Shown: positions 7,439-15,859, numbered from the stretch's first letter. The stretch: 17,619 nucleotides of DNA from Natronohydrobacter sp. (GCA_007123015.1 SKSL01000163.1:1-17619); one strand, 5' to 3'. The notes: generated from the sequence alone by a model not told the origin. Translations and numbers: made by a program.

Positions 7439-8968
7439 GTGAACGGCGCGCTGACAACCCCCCATCCGCTGGCCACGGAGATCGGACTGCGCGTCTTGCG
7501 CCAAGGCGGCACGGCACCTGAAGCGCTGATTGCCGCTGGCGCGGCCTTGAGCGTGGTCATGCCGCATTTCTGCGGGCTAGGGGGCGATGCCGTCTGGCTG
7601 ATCGCGGATCGCTTCGGCCAGCAACGCTGCTTTCTGGCCATCGGCCAGGGCATCGCGCGGTCCATGCCAGCCGGGTCCATTCCACAACGTGGCCCCGGCT
7701 CAATCCTGACAACCGCCGCTGTGGTCGACGGGTGGCAGCATGCCTTCACCTATGCCCGCAATCAACTTGGCGGGACCGCCCATTGGGGGGATTTGCTGAG
7801 CCCGGCGATGGAACTTGCGCAGGACGGGTTCGCTGTCGGCAGATCGCAGGCCTTCTGGGGCGAGTATCGCACTGCAGAGGCGCAGACATGGCCCGGTTTC
7901 GGCGCGCTTTTCCTGCAGGACGGCAAACCGCTGCCACAAGGCCAGCTGTTGCGCCAGCCCCAGCTTGCGCACAGCCTGCGCGAGATTGCCGAGATGGGCG
8001 CGCGCGCCTTCTATACCGGGGGGTTGTCGGCCCGGATCGTGGACGGGCTGCGCGCCGCAGGCGTGATCATTAGCGCCGACGATCTGGTCCGCACGAAAAC
8101 GCGCGACACCACACCGCTGCGACTGCCCTATCGCGGCATGACACTTCTCGCACCGACGCCGCCGACACAGGGCGTCACAACCTTGCAGATCATGGGCATT
8201 CTGTCGAAATGCGATCTGTCCGGGCTGGATCCGGGCAGCGCCGATCACCTGCATATGTGCGTCGAAGCCACGAAACGGGCCTTCCTGCAACGCGCAAGTC
8301 TGGGCGACACGCCCGAGGTGATGGCCAGCATGGCAAGCTGGCTCTTGCCCGAATGTCTGGCTACGCTGCATGCTGATATCGCGCCCGACAGAGCGATGCC
8401 ATGGCCGCACCAGTGGCGACACGGCGACACGGTGTTTCTGGGGGCCATCGACGCACAGGGAAACGCCGCCAGCGTGCTGCAAAGCACCTATTTCGACTGG
8501 GGCAGTGGGGTGGTGGTGGGCGATACCGGGATACTCTGGCAAAACCGGGGGGCTGCGTTCAACACGACATCAGGTCACCCCAATGTCTTCGCCCCCGGAA
8601 AACTGCCCTTCTACACTCTGAACCCCGGTATCGCGCTTCAGGAGGGCGTGCCGAAGATCGTCTACGGGACACAAGGCGCAGATGGGCAGCCCCAGACCCT
8701 GTCCATGCTCCTGACCCGTCTGATCGATTTCGGTCAATCCCCGGCAGAGGCATTGGCGGCCCCAAGGTTTCTGTTGGGGCGCACATTCTCGGACACGCGC
8801 GACAGCTTGAAGCTGGAATCCGATGTTGTCCCCGAAACTGTCGCAGAGCTTGTACGTCGGGGCCACGATATCAGCCTGATCCCCGCACAAAGCCCGCTTG
8901 CAGGTCAGGCCGGGATCGTGACGTGGCAGAGCAAGAATTGCTGTGCTGTCCATGACCCGCGCGTATGA
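7439..8968 (+). CDS. Gamma-glutamyltransferase family hydrolase (YwrD-like)
   Basis: A 509-residue Ntn-hydrolase of the gamma-glutamyltransferase family. Such proteins cleave themselves into large and small chains; the new N-terminal Thr is the nucleophile that attacks gamma-glutamyl (or related) amides. Seen: TPHPLAT near the N-terminus, HFCGLGGDAVWL about 43-54, and GDTVFLGAID with the probable nucleophile Thr331, predicting chains of 330 and 179 residues. Later come NRGAAFN and PFYTLNPGIAL. The YTLNP block replaces the SSM(S/T)P of classical Ggt and resembles the YwrD subgroup. No signal peptide is visible, so it probably acts in the cytoplasm on imported substrate, unlike periplasmic E. 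coli Ggt. The GTG start at 7439 is the only sensible one after an in-frame stop at 7346, with AGG 9 nt upstream. It diverges from the TetR gene. Confidence 0.85.
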   Translation: MNGALTTPHPLATEIGLRVLRQGGTAPEALIAAGAALSVVMPHFCGLGGDAVWLIADRFGQQRCFLAIGQGIARSMPAGSIPQRGPGSILTTAAVVDGWQHAFTYARNQLGGTAHWGDLLSPAMELAQDGFAVGRSQAFWGEYRTAEAQTWPGFGALFLQDGKPLPQGQLLRQPQLAHSLREIAEMGARAFYTGGLSARIVDGLRAAGVIISADDLVRTKTRDTTPLRLPYRGMTLLAPTPPTQGVTTLQIMGILSKCDLSGLDPGSADHLHMCVEATKRAFLQRASLGDTPEVMASMASWLLPECLATLHADIAPDRAMPWPHQWRHGDTVFLGAIDAQGNAASVLQSTYFDWGSGVVVGDTGILWQNRGAAFNTTSGHPNVFAPGKLPFYTLNPGIALQEGVPKIVYGTQGADGQPQTLSMLLTRLIDFGQSPAEALAAPRFLLGRTFSDTRDSLKLESDVVPETVAELVRRGHDISLIPAQSPLAGQAGIVTWQSKNCCAVHDPRV

Positions 8969-9140
8969 CCCTTTTGAGTTGTCTCAGATCCCCACACGTG
9001 TTTTTGGCTTCTGAGCGCAGCAGCACTTCAGCGATCGCGGCCAGAGCCCCGTCGAACCGCCCAACAAGTTGCTTTGGGGGAATCATCTTGAGCAGATTTT
9101 GAAAATCACCTGTCATCTTGACCAAGTGCAGCATGCCCAA
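8969..9140 (-). pseudogene. Unrecognised remnant ORF between the two modules
   Basis: A minus-strand open frame with protein-like composition: MGMLHLVKMTGDFQNLLKM, then IPPKQLVGRFDGALAAIAEV and LLRSEAKNTCGDLRQLKRVI. It starts only at a TTG near 9140 with no ribosome-binding site. It runs tail-first into the 3' end of the gamma-glutamyltransferase-family gene, so the real homologous part probably ends near 8970. I do not recognise the family. It looks like the C-terminal tail of a larger protein, perhaps from a mobile element, left by a past insertion or recombination. It could equally be a spurious ORF. Confidence 0.35.
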
Positions 9141-9394
9141 CCGCCGGCAAGCGCCCAGGTTAGATCGCGATTCTCACCAAAGAGGTTGTAATGACAATCA
9201 GGAAACGTGAACATGGACAGCGGCACGCATTTGGAAAATCGTCAGATTTGTGGACAACCAACGAGACCAAGCATCTTTGATCGGTACTTTTTCAAACACT
9301 GCTTAAACGCTTAGCAGTTCATGCAGCATTTGGTTTTCTTCTGTGCGCCTGGATATGTCAGGGCGCGGTGGGTCAAGCTGCACAACAATAACCT
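9141..9394. other. Long leader/intergenic region upstream of peptide ABC operon
   Basis: About 250 bp with lower GC than the neighbouring genes and no supportable gene. It contains one TTGTNNACAA site at 9248-9257, annotated separately. Nothing else in it is recognisable. Confidence 0.4.
9248..9257. promoter_or_regulatory. Candidate GntR operator 1 (TTGTGGACAA)
   Basis: Half-sites TTGT and ACAA separated by two bases, 255 bp upstream of the binding-protein ATG. Together with the sites at 9428 and 15880 it is one of only three TTGTNNACAA occurrences found by eye. The GG centre makes it less symmetric than the others, so it may be an auxiliary site. Confidence 0.45.
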
Positions 9395-9422
9395 TTGACA
9401 GAAATCACGGAAGCTTTAGGCT
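9395..9422 (+). promoter_or_regulatory. Predicted sigma-70-type promoter of peptide ABC operon
   Basis: A consensus TTGACA (9395-9400) is followed after 16 bp by TAGGCT (9417-9422), a weak but acceptable -10. Transcription would begin near 9429, about 75 bp before the binding-protein ATG and within the palindrome at 9427-9438. Confidence 0.45.
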
Positions 9423-9426
9423 GGAT

Positions 9427-9438
9427 ATTGTCAACAAT
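9427..9438. promoter_or_regulatory. Candidate GntR operator 2 (TTGTCAACAA) at promoter start
   Basis: ATTGTCAACAAT is a 12-bp palindrome with only its centre pair mismatched. It begins 5 bp after the predicted -10 element, so a protein bound here would cover the transcription start and repress. Its core TTGTCAACAA differs by one base from the site next to the GntR gene. Confidence 0.6.
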
Positions 9439-9502
9439 CCTGTTGCCAAAAAATTCACTCGACGCCACTCATCAATTGGCATGCCTATCAGGGAGACCAG
9501 TC

Positions 9503-11131
9503 ATGGTACCATCCAAACGAACATCCATTGCAGCATTGCTTGCAAGTTCATTTCTAACGCTGCCTGTCAGTGCTGTGGCGCAAGACAAGATCCTGCGTAT
9601 CGGCATGACCGCCGCCGATATTCCGCGAACCCTTGGCCAGCCGGATCAGGGTTTCGAGGGAAACCGTTTCACAGGTATGACCATTTATGACAGCCTGACT
9701 GCATGGGATCTGAGCAAGGAAGATGAAGCCTCTGTCGTGATCCCGTCCTTGGCCACGAGCTGGGAAGTTAACCCTGAAGACACGACCAAATGGACCTTTG
9801 TGCTGCGCGACGATGTCACATTCCATGATGGCAGCCCGTTCAACGCAGAAGCCGTTGTCTGGAATGTGCAGAAAGTGCTGGATGAAGACGCGCCGCATTT
9901 CGATGCCAGTCAGGTCGGGGTGACAGCATCACGGATGCCGACCCTGCGTTCGGCGCGGGTCATCGACGAATTCACAGTCGAGCTGACCACATCGCAGCCC
10001 GACAGCTTCCTGCCGATCAACCTGACCAACTTGTTCATGGCCTCGCCTACCCATTGGCAAGCGAAATTTGAAGAAACCGGCGATGCCGAGGCCGCATGGG
10101 CCGCATTTGCCGCAGATCCTTCAGGCTCTGGCCCATTTCGTGTGACCGCATTCTCCCCACGTGAGCGGCTGGAGATGGTCCCCAACGAAAATTACTGGGA
10201 CCCAGAACGCACCTCGACGCTGGATGGTGTGGTGCTGGTGCCGCTGCCTGAAGCGAATGCCCGCACGGCGGCCCTGCTGTCAGGACAGGTTGACTGGATC
10301 GAAGCCCCGGCCCCCGATGCGCTGGCACAGATTGAAGCCCGCGGTTTCACGATCTATTCCAACCCGCAGCCGCATGTCTGGCCGTGGCAGCTCTCCTTTG
10401 CCGAAGACAGCCCTTGGCTCGACCGGCGTGTGCGTCATGCGGCCAATCTGTGCTTCGACCGCGAGGAATTGTCGATCCTGCTGGGCGGTTACATGGGCAT
10501 CCCCAAAGGCACCGTCGATCCCTCGCACCCATGGTGGGGCAATCCGTCCTTCGACATTCGCTATGATCTGGAAGAAGCCCAGAGCCTGATGACAGAGGCC
10601 GGGTTTTCGGCTGACAATCCGCTGAGGGTGAAGGTCCAGACCTCGGCCTCAGGCTCTGGCCAGATGCAGCCCATTCCGATGAACGAGTATCTGCAACAGG
10701 CCCTGCGCGAGTGCTATTTCGATGTCGAGCTGGATGTCATCGAATGGAACACGCTGTTCACAAACTGGCGGCGTGGTGCGATGGACGAATCCGCGAATGG
10801 GGCGCATGCGATCAACGTGACCTTCGCCACGATGGACCCGTTCTTTGCGATGGTGCGCTTCACCTCGACGCAGACCTTCCCGCCGGTGTCGAACAACTGG
10901 GGTCATTTCGGCAATGATGAATTCGATGCCTTGATCGAAACGGCACGCACCACCTTCGACGATGACGCACGAGACGACGCCCTGGCAGCCCTGCATGCCC
11001 GGATCGTCGAGGAAGCCCCTTTCGTCTGGGTTGCGCATGATGCTGGTCCGCGCGCCATGTCGACGCGGGTGACAGGCGTGGTGCAACCGAGAAGCTGGTT
11101 CATTGATATCGCGCCTATGGGCATGGAATAA
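9503..11131 (+). CDS. Peptide-type ABC transporter substrate-binding protein (family 5)
   Basis: Periplasmic solute-binding protein (542 residues) of the DppA/OppA/NikA family. The ATG at 9503 has GGGAG 7 nt upstream and begins a good signal peptide (VPSKRTS, hydrophobic stretch, likely cut AVA/Q near residue 26). The frame extends upstream to 9395 but that part is promoter DNA. Family landmarks: IYDSLTAWD, IPSLATSWEV, WTFVLRDDVTFHDGSPFNAE and VVWNVQKVLDEDAP early; ANLCFDREELSILLGGYMG in the middle; and a C-terminal block on NNWGHFGNDEFDALI. Typical ligands are di/oligopeptides, but family members also bind glutathione, opines, nickel chelates and gamma-glutamyl compounds, so the ligand is open. 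It heads the operon and is followed by a strong hairpin before the permease genes. Confidence 0.9.
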   Translation: MVPSKRTSIAALLASSFLTLPVSAVAQDKILRIGMTAADIPRTLGQPDQGFEGNRFTGMTIYDSLTAWDLSKEDEASVVIPSLATSWEVNPEDTTKWTFVLRDDVTFHDGSPFNAEAVVWNVQKVLDEDAPHFDASQVGVTASRMPTLRSARVIDEFTVELTTSQPDSFLPINLTNLFMASPTHWQAKFEETGDAEAAWAAFAADPSGSGPFRVTAFSPRERLEMVPNENYWDPERTSTLDGVVLVPLPEANARTAALLSGQVDWIEAPAPDALAQIEARGFTIYSNPQPHVWPWQLSFAEDSPWLDRRVRHAANLCFDREELSILLGGYMGIPKGTVDPSHPWWGNPSFDIRYDLEEAQSLMTEAGFSADNPLRVKVQTSASGSGQMQPIPMNEYLQQALRECYFDVELDVIEWNTLFTNWRRGAMDESANGAHAINVTFATMDPFFAMVRFTSTQTFPPVSNNWGHFGNDEFDALIETARTTFDDDARDDALAALHARIVEEAPFVWVAHDAGPRAMSTRVTGVVQPRSWFIDIAPMGME

Positions 11132-11140
11132 TCCACCAGA

Positions 11141-11172
11141 GGCCCCGGTGTCATGCCGGGGCCTTCGTTTTT
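11141..11172 (+). terminator. Terminator-like hairpin between binding-protein and permease genes
   Basis: GGCCCCGG (11141-11148), a 7-nt loop and CCGGGGCC (11156-11163) form a perfect 8-bp GC stem, followed by TTCGTTTTT. This looks like a partial rho-independent terminator inside the operon, 10 bp after the binding-protein stop and 23 bp before the permease ATG. Read-through would give lower permease and ATPase expression than binding protein, the usual stoichiometry for these importers. Confidence 0.7.
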
Positions 11173-11195
11173 GCCTCTGACAGAGGGGACAGACC

Positions 11196-12146
11196 ATGTT
11201 TGGCTACACCCTGCGGCGGATCATCTACACCCTTCCGGTGCTTCTGGGGGTGTCTGTGGTCTGCTTTGCGCTTGTACATATTTCACCGGGCGATCCGCTG
11301 ATCTCGATCTTGCCCGCCGATGCGTCGATCGAATTGCAGGAGCGCATGCTGGTGCTCTACGGTTTTGATCGCAGCTATCCAGAGCAGTTCATTTTATGGC
11401 TGGGCCGCGCGCTGCAGGGGGATCTGGGCACATCCATCGCCACAGGTCGGCCTGTCACCACAGAAGTCATGCGCGCAGTTGCCAACACATTGATGCTGGC
11501 CTCGGTCGCGACTGTCATCGGTTTTGTGCTGGGGTGTTTCTTCGGCTTTGTTGCTGGCTATTTCAGCAATTCGCCGATGGACAAGGCCGCGTCTGCGGCT
11601 GCGGTCTTCGGAGTGTCCGTGCCGCATTACTGGTTGGGTATGGTGCTGGTGATCATTTTCTCGGCGCAGCTTGGCTGGCTGCCTGCTTCAGGTGCCGGGC
11701 CCGGTGGGTCAAGCCAGTGGAAATTCGACATGGAGCATCTCAGCTATATGGTGTTGCCTGCCATCACCATGAGCGTGATCCCCATGGGAATTATCGCGCG
11801 CACAGTGCGCGCGCTGGTGGCCGAAATCCTTGCGCAGGAATTCGTGATCGGGCTGCGCGCGCGTGGGCTTTCGGAGTTTGGTGTGTTCGTACATGTCGTG
11901 AAGAATGCCGCGCCCACAGCTCTGGCGGTCATGGGGGTGCAATTGGGGTATCTTCTGGGCGGCTCGATCCTGATCGAAACTGTCTTCAGCTGGCCGGGCA
12001 CAGGGATGCTGCTGAACTCGGCCATCTTCCAGCGCGACCTTCCGCTCTTGCAGGGCACCATCCTTGTGCTGGCCCTGTTCTTCGTGGTGCTGAACCTGAT
12101 TGTCGATGTCATGCAAAGCGCGCTTGATCCGCGCATCAAGAGGTAA
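11196..12146 (+). CDS. DppB-type ABC transporter permease
   Basis: First inner-membrane permease (316 residues) of the peptide-type importer. The N-terminus MFGYTLRRIIYTLPVLLGVS with VHISPGDPL is the DppB/OppB/NikB hallmark. Further hydrophobic spans include LASVATVIGFVLGCFFGFVA, PHYWLGMVLVIIFSAQLGWLP and GTILVLALFFVVLNLIVDVM. The EAA-type loop is VIGLRARGLSEFGVFVHVVK, contacting an ATPase. The ETVFSWPGTGMLL motif near the end is also family-typical, and it closes with QSALDPRIKR. AGGGG lies 7 nt before the ATG. The next gene starts 5 bp after its stop. Confidence 0.93.
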   Translation: MFGYTLRRIIYTLPVLLGVSVVCFALVHISPGDPLISILPADASIELQERMLVLYGFDRSYPEQFILWLGRALQGDLGTSIATGRPVTTEVMRAVANTLMLASVATVIGFVLGCFFGFVAGYFSNSPMDKAASAAAVFGVSVPHYWLGMVLVIIFSAQLGWLPASGAGPGGSSQWKFDMEHLSYMVLPAITMSVIPMGIIARTVRALVAEILAQEFVIGLRARGLSEFGVFVHVVKNAAPTALAVMGVQLGYLLGGSILIETVFSWPGTGMLLNSAIFQRDLPLLQGTILVLALFFVVLNLIVDVMQSALDPRIKR

Positions 12147-12151
12147 CGACA

Positions 12152-13036
12152 ATGGCAGATATTGCAATTGCCACCCCGCCCGTCGAACCCGTGCGCAGCG
12201 CAGGCTATTGGCAGAATGTGGGCAAACGGCTGATCCGCGACAAGACCGCCATGGCAGCGGCGGCGGTGCTGGCGCTCATCACACTGGCCGCGATTTTTGC
12301 GCCAATCGTCGCGCCCATGGACCCGCTGCAAGGCCGGTTGATCAACCGTTTGCAACCCATCGGCAGCGAGGGCCACATCCTGGGCACCGATGAGCTGGGC
12401 CGTGACATGCTTTCACGCCTGATCTGGGGCGGGCGGCTGTCGCTTCTGATGGGGGTCACCCCAGTCGTGCTGGCCTTCTTCATCGGATCGGCCATCGGCA
12501 TCATCGCAGGCTATGCAGGCGGCTGGACCAATACGCTGATCATGCGCACAGTCGATATCTTTTACGCTTTCCCCTCGGTTCTGCTGGCCGTCGCCCTGTC
12601 TGGCGCGCTGGGCGCAGGACTTGGGAATGCGCTTTTGTCGCTGACCGTCGTCTTCATTCCCCCGATTGCGCGCGTGGCAGAGTCCGTGACTACGCGCCTG
12701 CGCTCGTCCGATTTCATCGAGGCCGCGCGCGCTTCAGGTGCAGGCGCGCTGACCATCGTGCGTGTGCATGTGCTGGGCAATGTTCTGGGGCCGATCTTCG
12801 TCTATGCCACCTCGCTGATCGCGGTCAGCATGATCCTGGCCTCTGGCCTGTCTTTCCTGGGCCTTGGCGTTCGCCCGCCGAACCCGGAATGGGGGTTGAT
12901 GCTGAACACGCTGCGCACGGCGATCTACGCCCAGCCTTGGGTCGCAGCGCTGCCGGGTGCGATGATCTTTCTGGTCTCGATCTCCTTCAATCTGCTGTCC
13001 GACGGGCTGCGCTCTGCCATGGAGGTACGCCAATGA
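12152..13036 (+). CDS. DppC-type ABC transporter permease
   Basis: Second permease (294 residues), pairing with the DppB-type subunit to form the channel. Family signs: a cytoplasmic N-terminus, then AAAVLALITLAAIFAPIVAP, HILGTDELGRDMLSRLIWGG (the GTDxxGRD hallmark) and GSAIGIIAGYAGGW. The EAA loop is SDFIEAARASGAGALTIVRV, followed by LSFLGLGVRPPNPEWG. The C-terminus FNLLSDGLRSAME is typical. AAGAGG precedes the ATG. Its TGA overlaps the next gene's ATG (ATGA at 13033-13036), so translation of permease and ATPase is coupled. Confidence 0.93.
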   Translation: MADIAIATPPVEPVRSAGYWQNVGKRLIRDKTAMAAAAVLALITLAAIFAPIVAPMDPLQGRLINRLQPIGSEGHILGTDELGRDMLSRLIWGGRLSLLMGVTPVVLAFFIGSAIGIIAGYAGGWTNTLIMRTVDIFYAFPSVLLAVALSGALGAGLGNALLSLTVVFIPPIARVAESVTTRLRSSDFIEAARASGAGALTIVRVHVLGNVLGPIFVYATSLIAVSMILASGLSFLGLGVRPPNPEWGLMLNTLRTAIYAQPWVAALPGAMIFLVSISFNLLSDGLRSAMEVRQ

Positions 13037-14049
13037 GCACGGAAAACGCGATTCTGACGGTTCGCAACTTGCGCAAGTATTTCCCGATCAAGGGCGGAAT
13101 CCTTGGCAAGACGATCAAGAATGTCCATGCCGTTGATGGGGTCGATCTGGAAGTCTTCCAGGGCGAGACACTGGGCGTTGTGGGCGAATCCGGCTGCGGG
13201 AAGTCCACGACGGCGCGGCTCTTGATGCAACTGATCGAGCCGGATGAAGGGGCGCTTTATTTCGAAGGCAAGCTGGTTGGCAGCCCCGAATTGCCGCTCA
13301 AGGCGTTCCGGCGACAAGTGCAGATGGTGTTTCAGGACAGTTATTCATCCTTGAACCCGCGCCTGACCATCGAAGACAACATCGCCTTCGGTGCCCGCGT
13401 CCATGGCACCCCTGCGCGCGAGGCGCTGTCACGCACACATGATCTGCTGACCCGCGTGGGGCTGGACCCCGCGCGCTTTGCCGGGCGCTATCCGCATGAG
13501 CTGTCCGGCGGGCAGCGCCAGCGGGTCAATATCGCCCGCGCGCTGGCGCTGCGGCCCAAGATCATCATTCTGGATGAAGCCGTGTCGGCGCTGGATAAAT
13601 CTGTCGAAGCGCAAGTGCTGAACCTTCTGGCAGATCTGAAAGCCGAGTTCGGCCTGACATATGTCTTCATCAGCCATGATCTTAATGTGGTACGCTTCGT
13701 CTCTGATCGGGTGATGGTGATGTATCTGGGCAAGGTCGCGGAAATCGGCGATGCAGAAGCGCTTTACGCGACACCGCTGCACCCTTATTCAGGGGCGCTG
13801 TTGTCCTCGATGCCGTCGATGGACCCCGATAACCGCACGATGGAACCCGCCCTGACAGGTGATCCGCCCAACCCAATCGACCCGCCTACAGGCTGCCGCT
13901 TCCATACGCGCTGCTCCGTTGTGGGCGCGGTCTGTTCGCAGAAGGAACCCACGCTGACGCAGCGTGCGGCAAAGCATCTGGTTGCCTGCCATGCCCATGA
14001 CCCCGCGTCCGGATATGTCGCGCTCAAAGCCAAGGAGGCCGCAGAATGA
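13033..14049 (+). CDS. Peptide ABC transporter ATPase, DppF/OppF-type
   Basis: ATPase subunit (338 residues). Motifs: Walker A GESGCGKS at 51-58, Q-loop MVFQDSYSSLNPR near 98-110, signature LSGGQ at 157-161, Walker B IIILDEAVSALD from 177, switch His215. The QDSYSSLNPR loop and VSALDKSVEAQVLNLL are characteristic of OppF/DppF. The C-terminal oligopeptide domain has four cysteines (288, 294, 301, 319) in the GCRFHTRC...C...C pattern seen in this family and proposed to hold an iron-sulfur cluster. I chose the ATG at 13033 because GGAGG lies 8 nt before it and it overlaps the permease stop; the frame extends upstream into the permease gene without meaning. It acts with the next ATPase as a heterodimer. 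Confidence 0.92.
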   Translation: MSTENAILTVRNLRKYFPIKGGILGKTIKNVHAVDGVDLEVFQGETLGVVGESGCGKSTTARLLMQLIEPDEGALYFEGKLVGSPELPLKAFRRQVQMVFQDSYSSLNPRLTIEDNIAFGARVHGTPAREALSRTHDLLTRVGLDPARFAGRYPHELSGGQRQRVNIARALALRPKIIILDEAVSALDKSVEAQVLNLLADLKAEFGLTYVFISHDLNVVRFVSDRVMVMYLGKVAEIGDAEALYATPLHPYSGALLSSMPSMDPDNRTMEPALTGDPPNPIDPPTGCRFHTRCSVVGAVCSQKEPTLTQRAAKHLVACHAHDPASGYVALKAKEAAE

Positions 14050-15038
14050 CCGCGCCATTCCTGTCCATCCAGAATCTGGGCGTGACCTTTACCGGCGGCA
14101 CGCGGCCTGTGCGTGCGGTCAATGATGTCTCGCTTGACGTGGCCGAAGGCGAGGCCGTCGCGCTGATCGGTGAATCCGGGTCTGGCAAATCGGTGACCAT
14201 GCGCGCAGTGATGCGGCTGAACCCTGAAAACCGCTCGAAACTTGAGGGAAAGATCATGGTCGGCGGGCGCGATGTGATGGGGTTGAATACACGCGCCCTC
14301 TCGGCATTTCGCGGCGCAGAGGCCGCGATGATCTTTCAGGAACCGCTGCTTGCGCTTGACCCGGTCTATACTCTGGGTGATCAGATCGTGGAAACCATCC
14401 GCCGCCACGAGCCGATCAGCAAAGAGGCGGCGCGCGCCCGCGCACTTGATCTGTTTGACCGGGTGCGGATCCCGTCAGCCAAGTCACGGCTGGACAATTA
14501 CCCGCATGAAATGTCAGGCGGTATGCGGCAGCGGGCAATGATCGCGCTGGCGCTGTCCTGCCGTCCAAAACTGCTTCTGGCCGATGAACCCACAACCGCG
14601 CTGGACGCGACTGTTCAGATACAGGTTCTGCTGCTGTTGCGCGAACTGCAGCGCGATCTGGGTCTGTCAATCATCTTCGTGACCCATGACATCGGGGCTG
14701 CGGTCGAAGTCGCGGACCGGATCGCCGTGATGTATGCAGGACAGATCGTAGAGCAGGCGACCGCCCGCGACCTGATCCGCACCCCGCGTCACCCCTACAC
14801 GCTGGGCCTGCTGAAAAGCCGCGCGCATGATGCAATGGTCAAGGGCAGCAAGCTTGATGCGATTCCCGGCGCGCCGCCCGACCTTGCCAACCTGCCCGAA
14901 GGCTGCCCCTTTGCGCCCCGCTGCTTTCTGGCCGATGCGGGCTGTCGGACGGGTTCAATCGGGATCGCGCAGATCAGCGAGGGCCATCAGGCGCGGTGTC
15001 GTCGGCTGGATCAGACCGCTCTTCGAGATGCAGGGTAA
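14046..15038 (+). CDS. Peptide ABC transporter ATPase, DppD/OppD-type
   Basis: Second ATPase (330 residues). Walker A GESGSGKS at 42-49, Q-loop MIFQEPLLALDPVYT, signature MSGGM at 156-160, Walker B LLLADEPTTALD from 176, switch His214. FQEP..ALDP and ADEPTTALDATVQIQ mark the OppD/DppD type. The C-terminal domain carries Cys287, 293, 300 and 318 in the same spacing type as its partner. A very strong AAGGAGG lies 7 nt before the ATG, which overlaps the previous stop (ATGA). It is the last gene of the operon and converges on the racemase gene 19 bp away; no clear terminator is visible in that short gap. Confidence 0.92.
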   Translation: MTAPFLSIQNLGVTFTGGTRPVRAVNDVSLDVAEGEAVALIGESGSGKSVTMRAVMRLNPENRSKLEGKIMVGGRDVMGLNTRALSAFRGAEAAMIFQEPLLALDPVYTLGDQIVETIRRHEPISKEAARARALDLFDRVRIPSAKSRLDNYPHEMSGGMRQRAMIALALSCRPKLLLADEPTTALDATVQIQVLLLLRELQRDLGLSIIFVTHDIGAAVEVADRIAVMYAGQIVEQATARDLIRTPRHPYTLGLLKSRAHDAMVKGSKLDAIPGAPPDLANLPEGCPFAPRCFLADAGCRTGSIGIAQISEGHQARCRRLDQTALRDAG

Positions 15039-15057
15039 CGATCGCAGCGCCGCCCTG

Positions 15058-15804
15058 TCATTCAGCCGGACGGCGCAGAGGCGCTGGCGGCACAAGGTCA
15101 TGGGACTTGTCGCGCGGCCAGGCATAGGCACCAACCTTCGATGTGACATAGCCACCGCCGGCAAGACCCTCGGCAAGACGCACCGCAGCATGCACACCAT
15201 CAATCACTGGCAGGCCTGTTTCTTCCGAAAGCGCGTGACACATATCTGCCATGCCGGCACATCCAAGGATCACGGCTTCGGCCCTGTCCTGATCGCGCGC
15301 AGCAAGGACTTGCGCCCGCAACAGCGATTTGGCGTAGTCGGGGTCAGCTTCCAGCGCCAGCACGGGCAGATCAACCGCCCGCACGCGGCGCAGACTGCGC
15401 TCGGCACCATAGCGCAGTGCCAGATCCTCGATGATCGGGATCGCGCGCGGCAATGTGGTCACGACCGAAAACCGCGTTGCCAGAACAGTTGCGACCTGCA
15501 TCGCCGCCTGCGCAATCCCGATCACCGGGCCACGCACAACTTCACGCGCGGCCCCGATGCCGGGATCATCGAAGCAGGCAATCACATATGCATTTGCGCC
15601 AGCCAGTTCGGCCCGACGCAAGGCGTCGAGCATCGGGGGCACAGCCACTGCTTCATCATGGTAGCCTTCAATGCTGGGCGGCACTGGCGGATGGGCGCAA
15701 TCGGCCGCGATCGTCGTGCCCGCACTTGCCGCAGCCTTGGCCGATCGGGCAATCAGCGCGGTCATCTCACGGCTGGAATTCGGGTTATAGACGAAAAGCC
15801 GCAT
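15058..15804 (-). CDS. Asp/Glu/hydantoin racemase family protein
   Basis: A 248-residue cofactor-independent racemase of the Asp/Glu/hydantoin superfamily, close in layout to hydantoin and allantoin racemases. These use two cysteines on opposite faces of the substrate; here Cys77 (VIACFDDPG) and Cys182 (ILGCAGM) fit exactly. The N-terminus RLFVYNPNSSREMT matches the usual NPNSS block. Hydantoin-type members racemise 5-substituted hydantoins or allantoin; others act on Glu or Asp, and the sequence alone does not separate these. The ATG at 15804 has AAAGGA 6 nt upstream. It diverges from the GntR gene, with a TTGTCGACAA palindrome between them, and its tail abuts the peptide importer operon, so joint regulation is likely. 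Confidence 0.85.
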   Translation of the reverse strand: MRLFVYNPNSSREMTALIARSAKAAASAGTTIAADCAHPPVPPSIEGYHDEAVAVPPMLDALRRAELAGANAYVIACFDDPGIGAAREVVRGPVIGIAQAAMQVATVLATRFSVVTTLPRAIPIIEDLALRYGAERSLRRVRAVDLPVLALEADPDYAKSLLRAQVLAARDQDRAEAVILGCAGMADMCHALSEETGLPVIDGVHAAVRLAEGLAGGGYVTSKVGAYAWPRDKSHDLVPPAPLRRPAE

Positions 15805-15848
15805 GAGTGTCCTTTCATTCGGATGGGCACCCGGACTGTGTATCGTGG

Positions 15849-15859
15849 CACTGCCAGTG
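15849..15859. repeat. 11-bp inverted repeat upstream of racemase gene
   Basis: CACTG, one base, CAGTG: a perfect inverted repeat 45 bp upstream of the racemase start in the divergent region. It may be a binding site, but it is short enough to occur by chance. Confidence 0.3.

Noticed and set aside
7140..7442. Plus-strand ORF of 100 codons ahead of the gamma-glutamyltransferase-family gene
   Set aside because: Covers the divergent regulatory region and candidate operator, overlaps the next start by 4 bp, has no ribosome-binding site and no protein-like features.
8983..9015. CTCAGA...TCTGAG inverted repeat with ACACGTGT inside, after the gamma-glutamyltransferase-family gene
   Set aside because: Six-bp arms 21 bases apart with mismatches inside and no terminal T-run; too weak for a terminator or an IS end.
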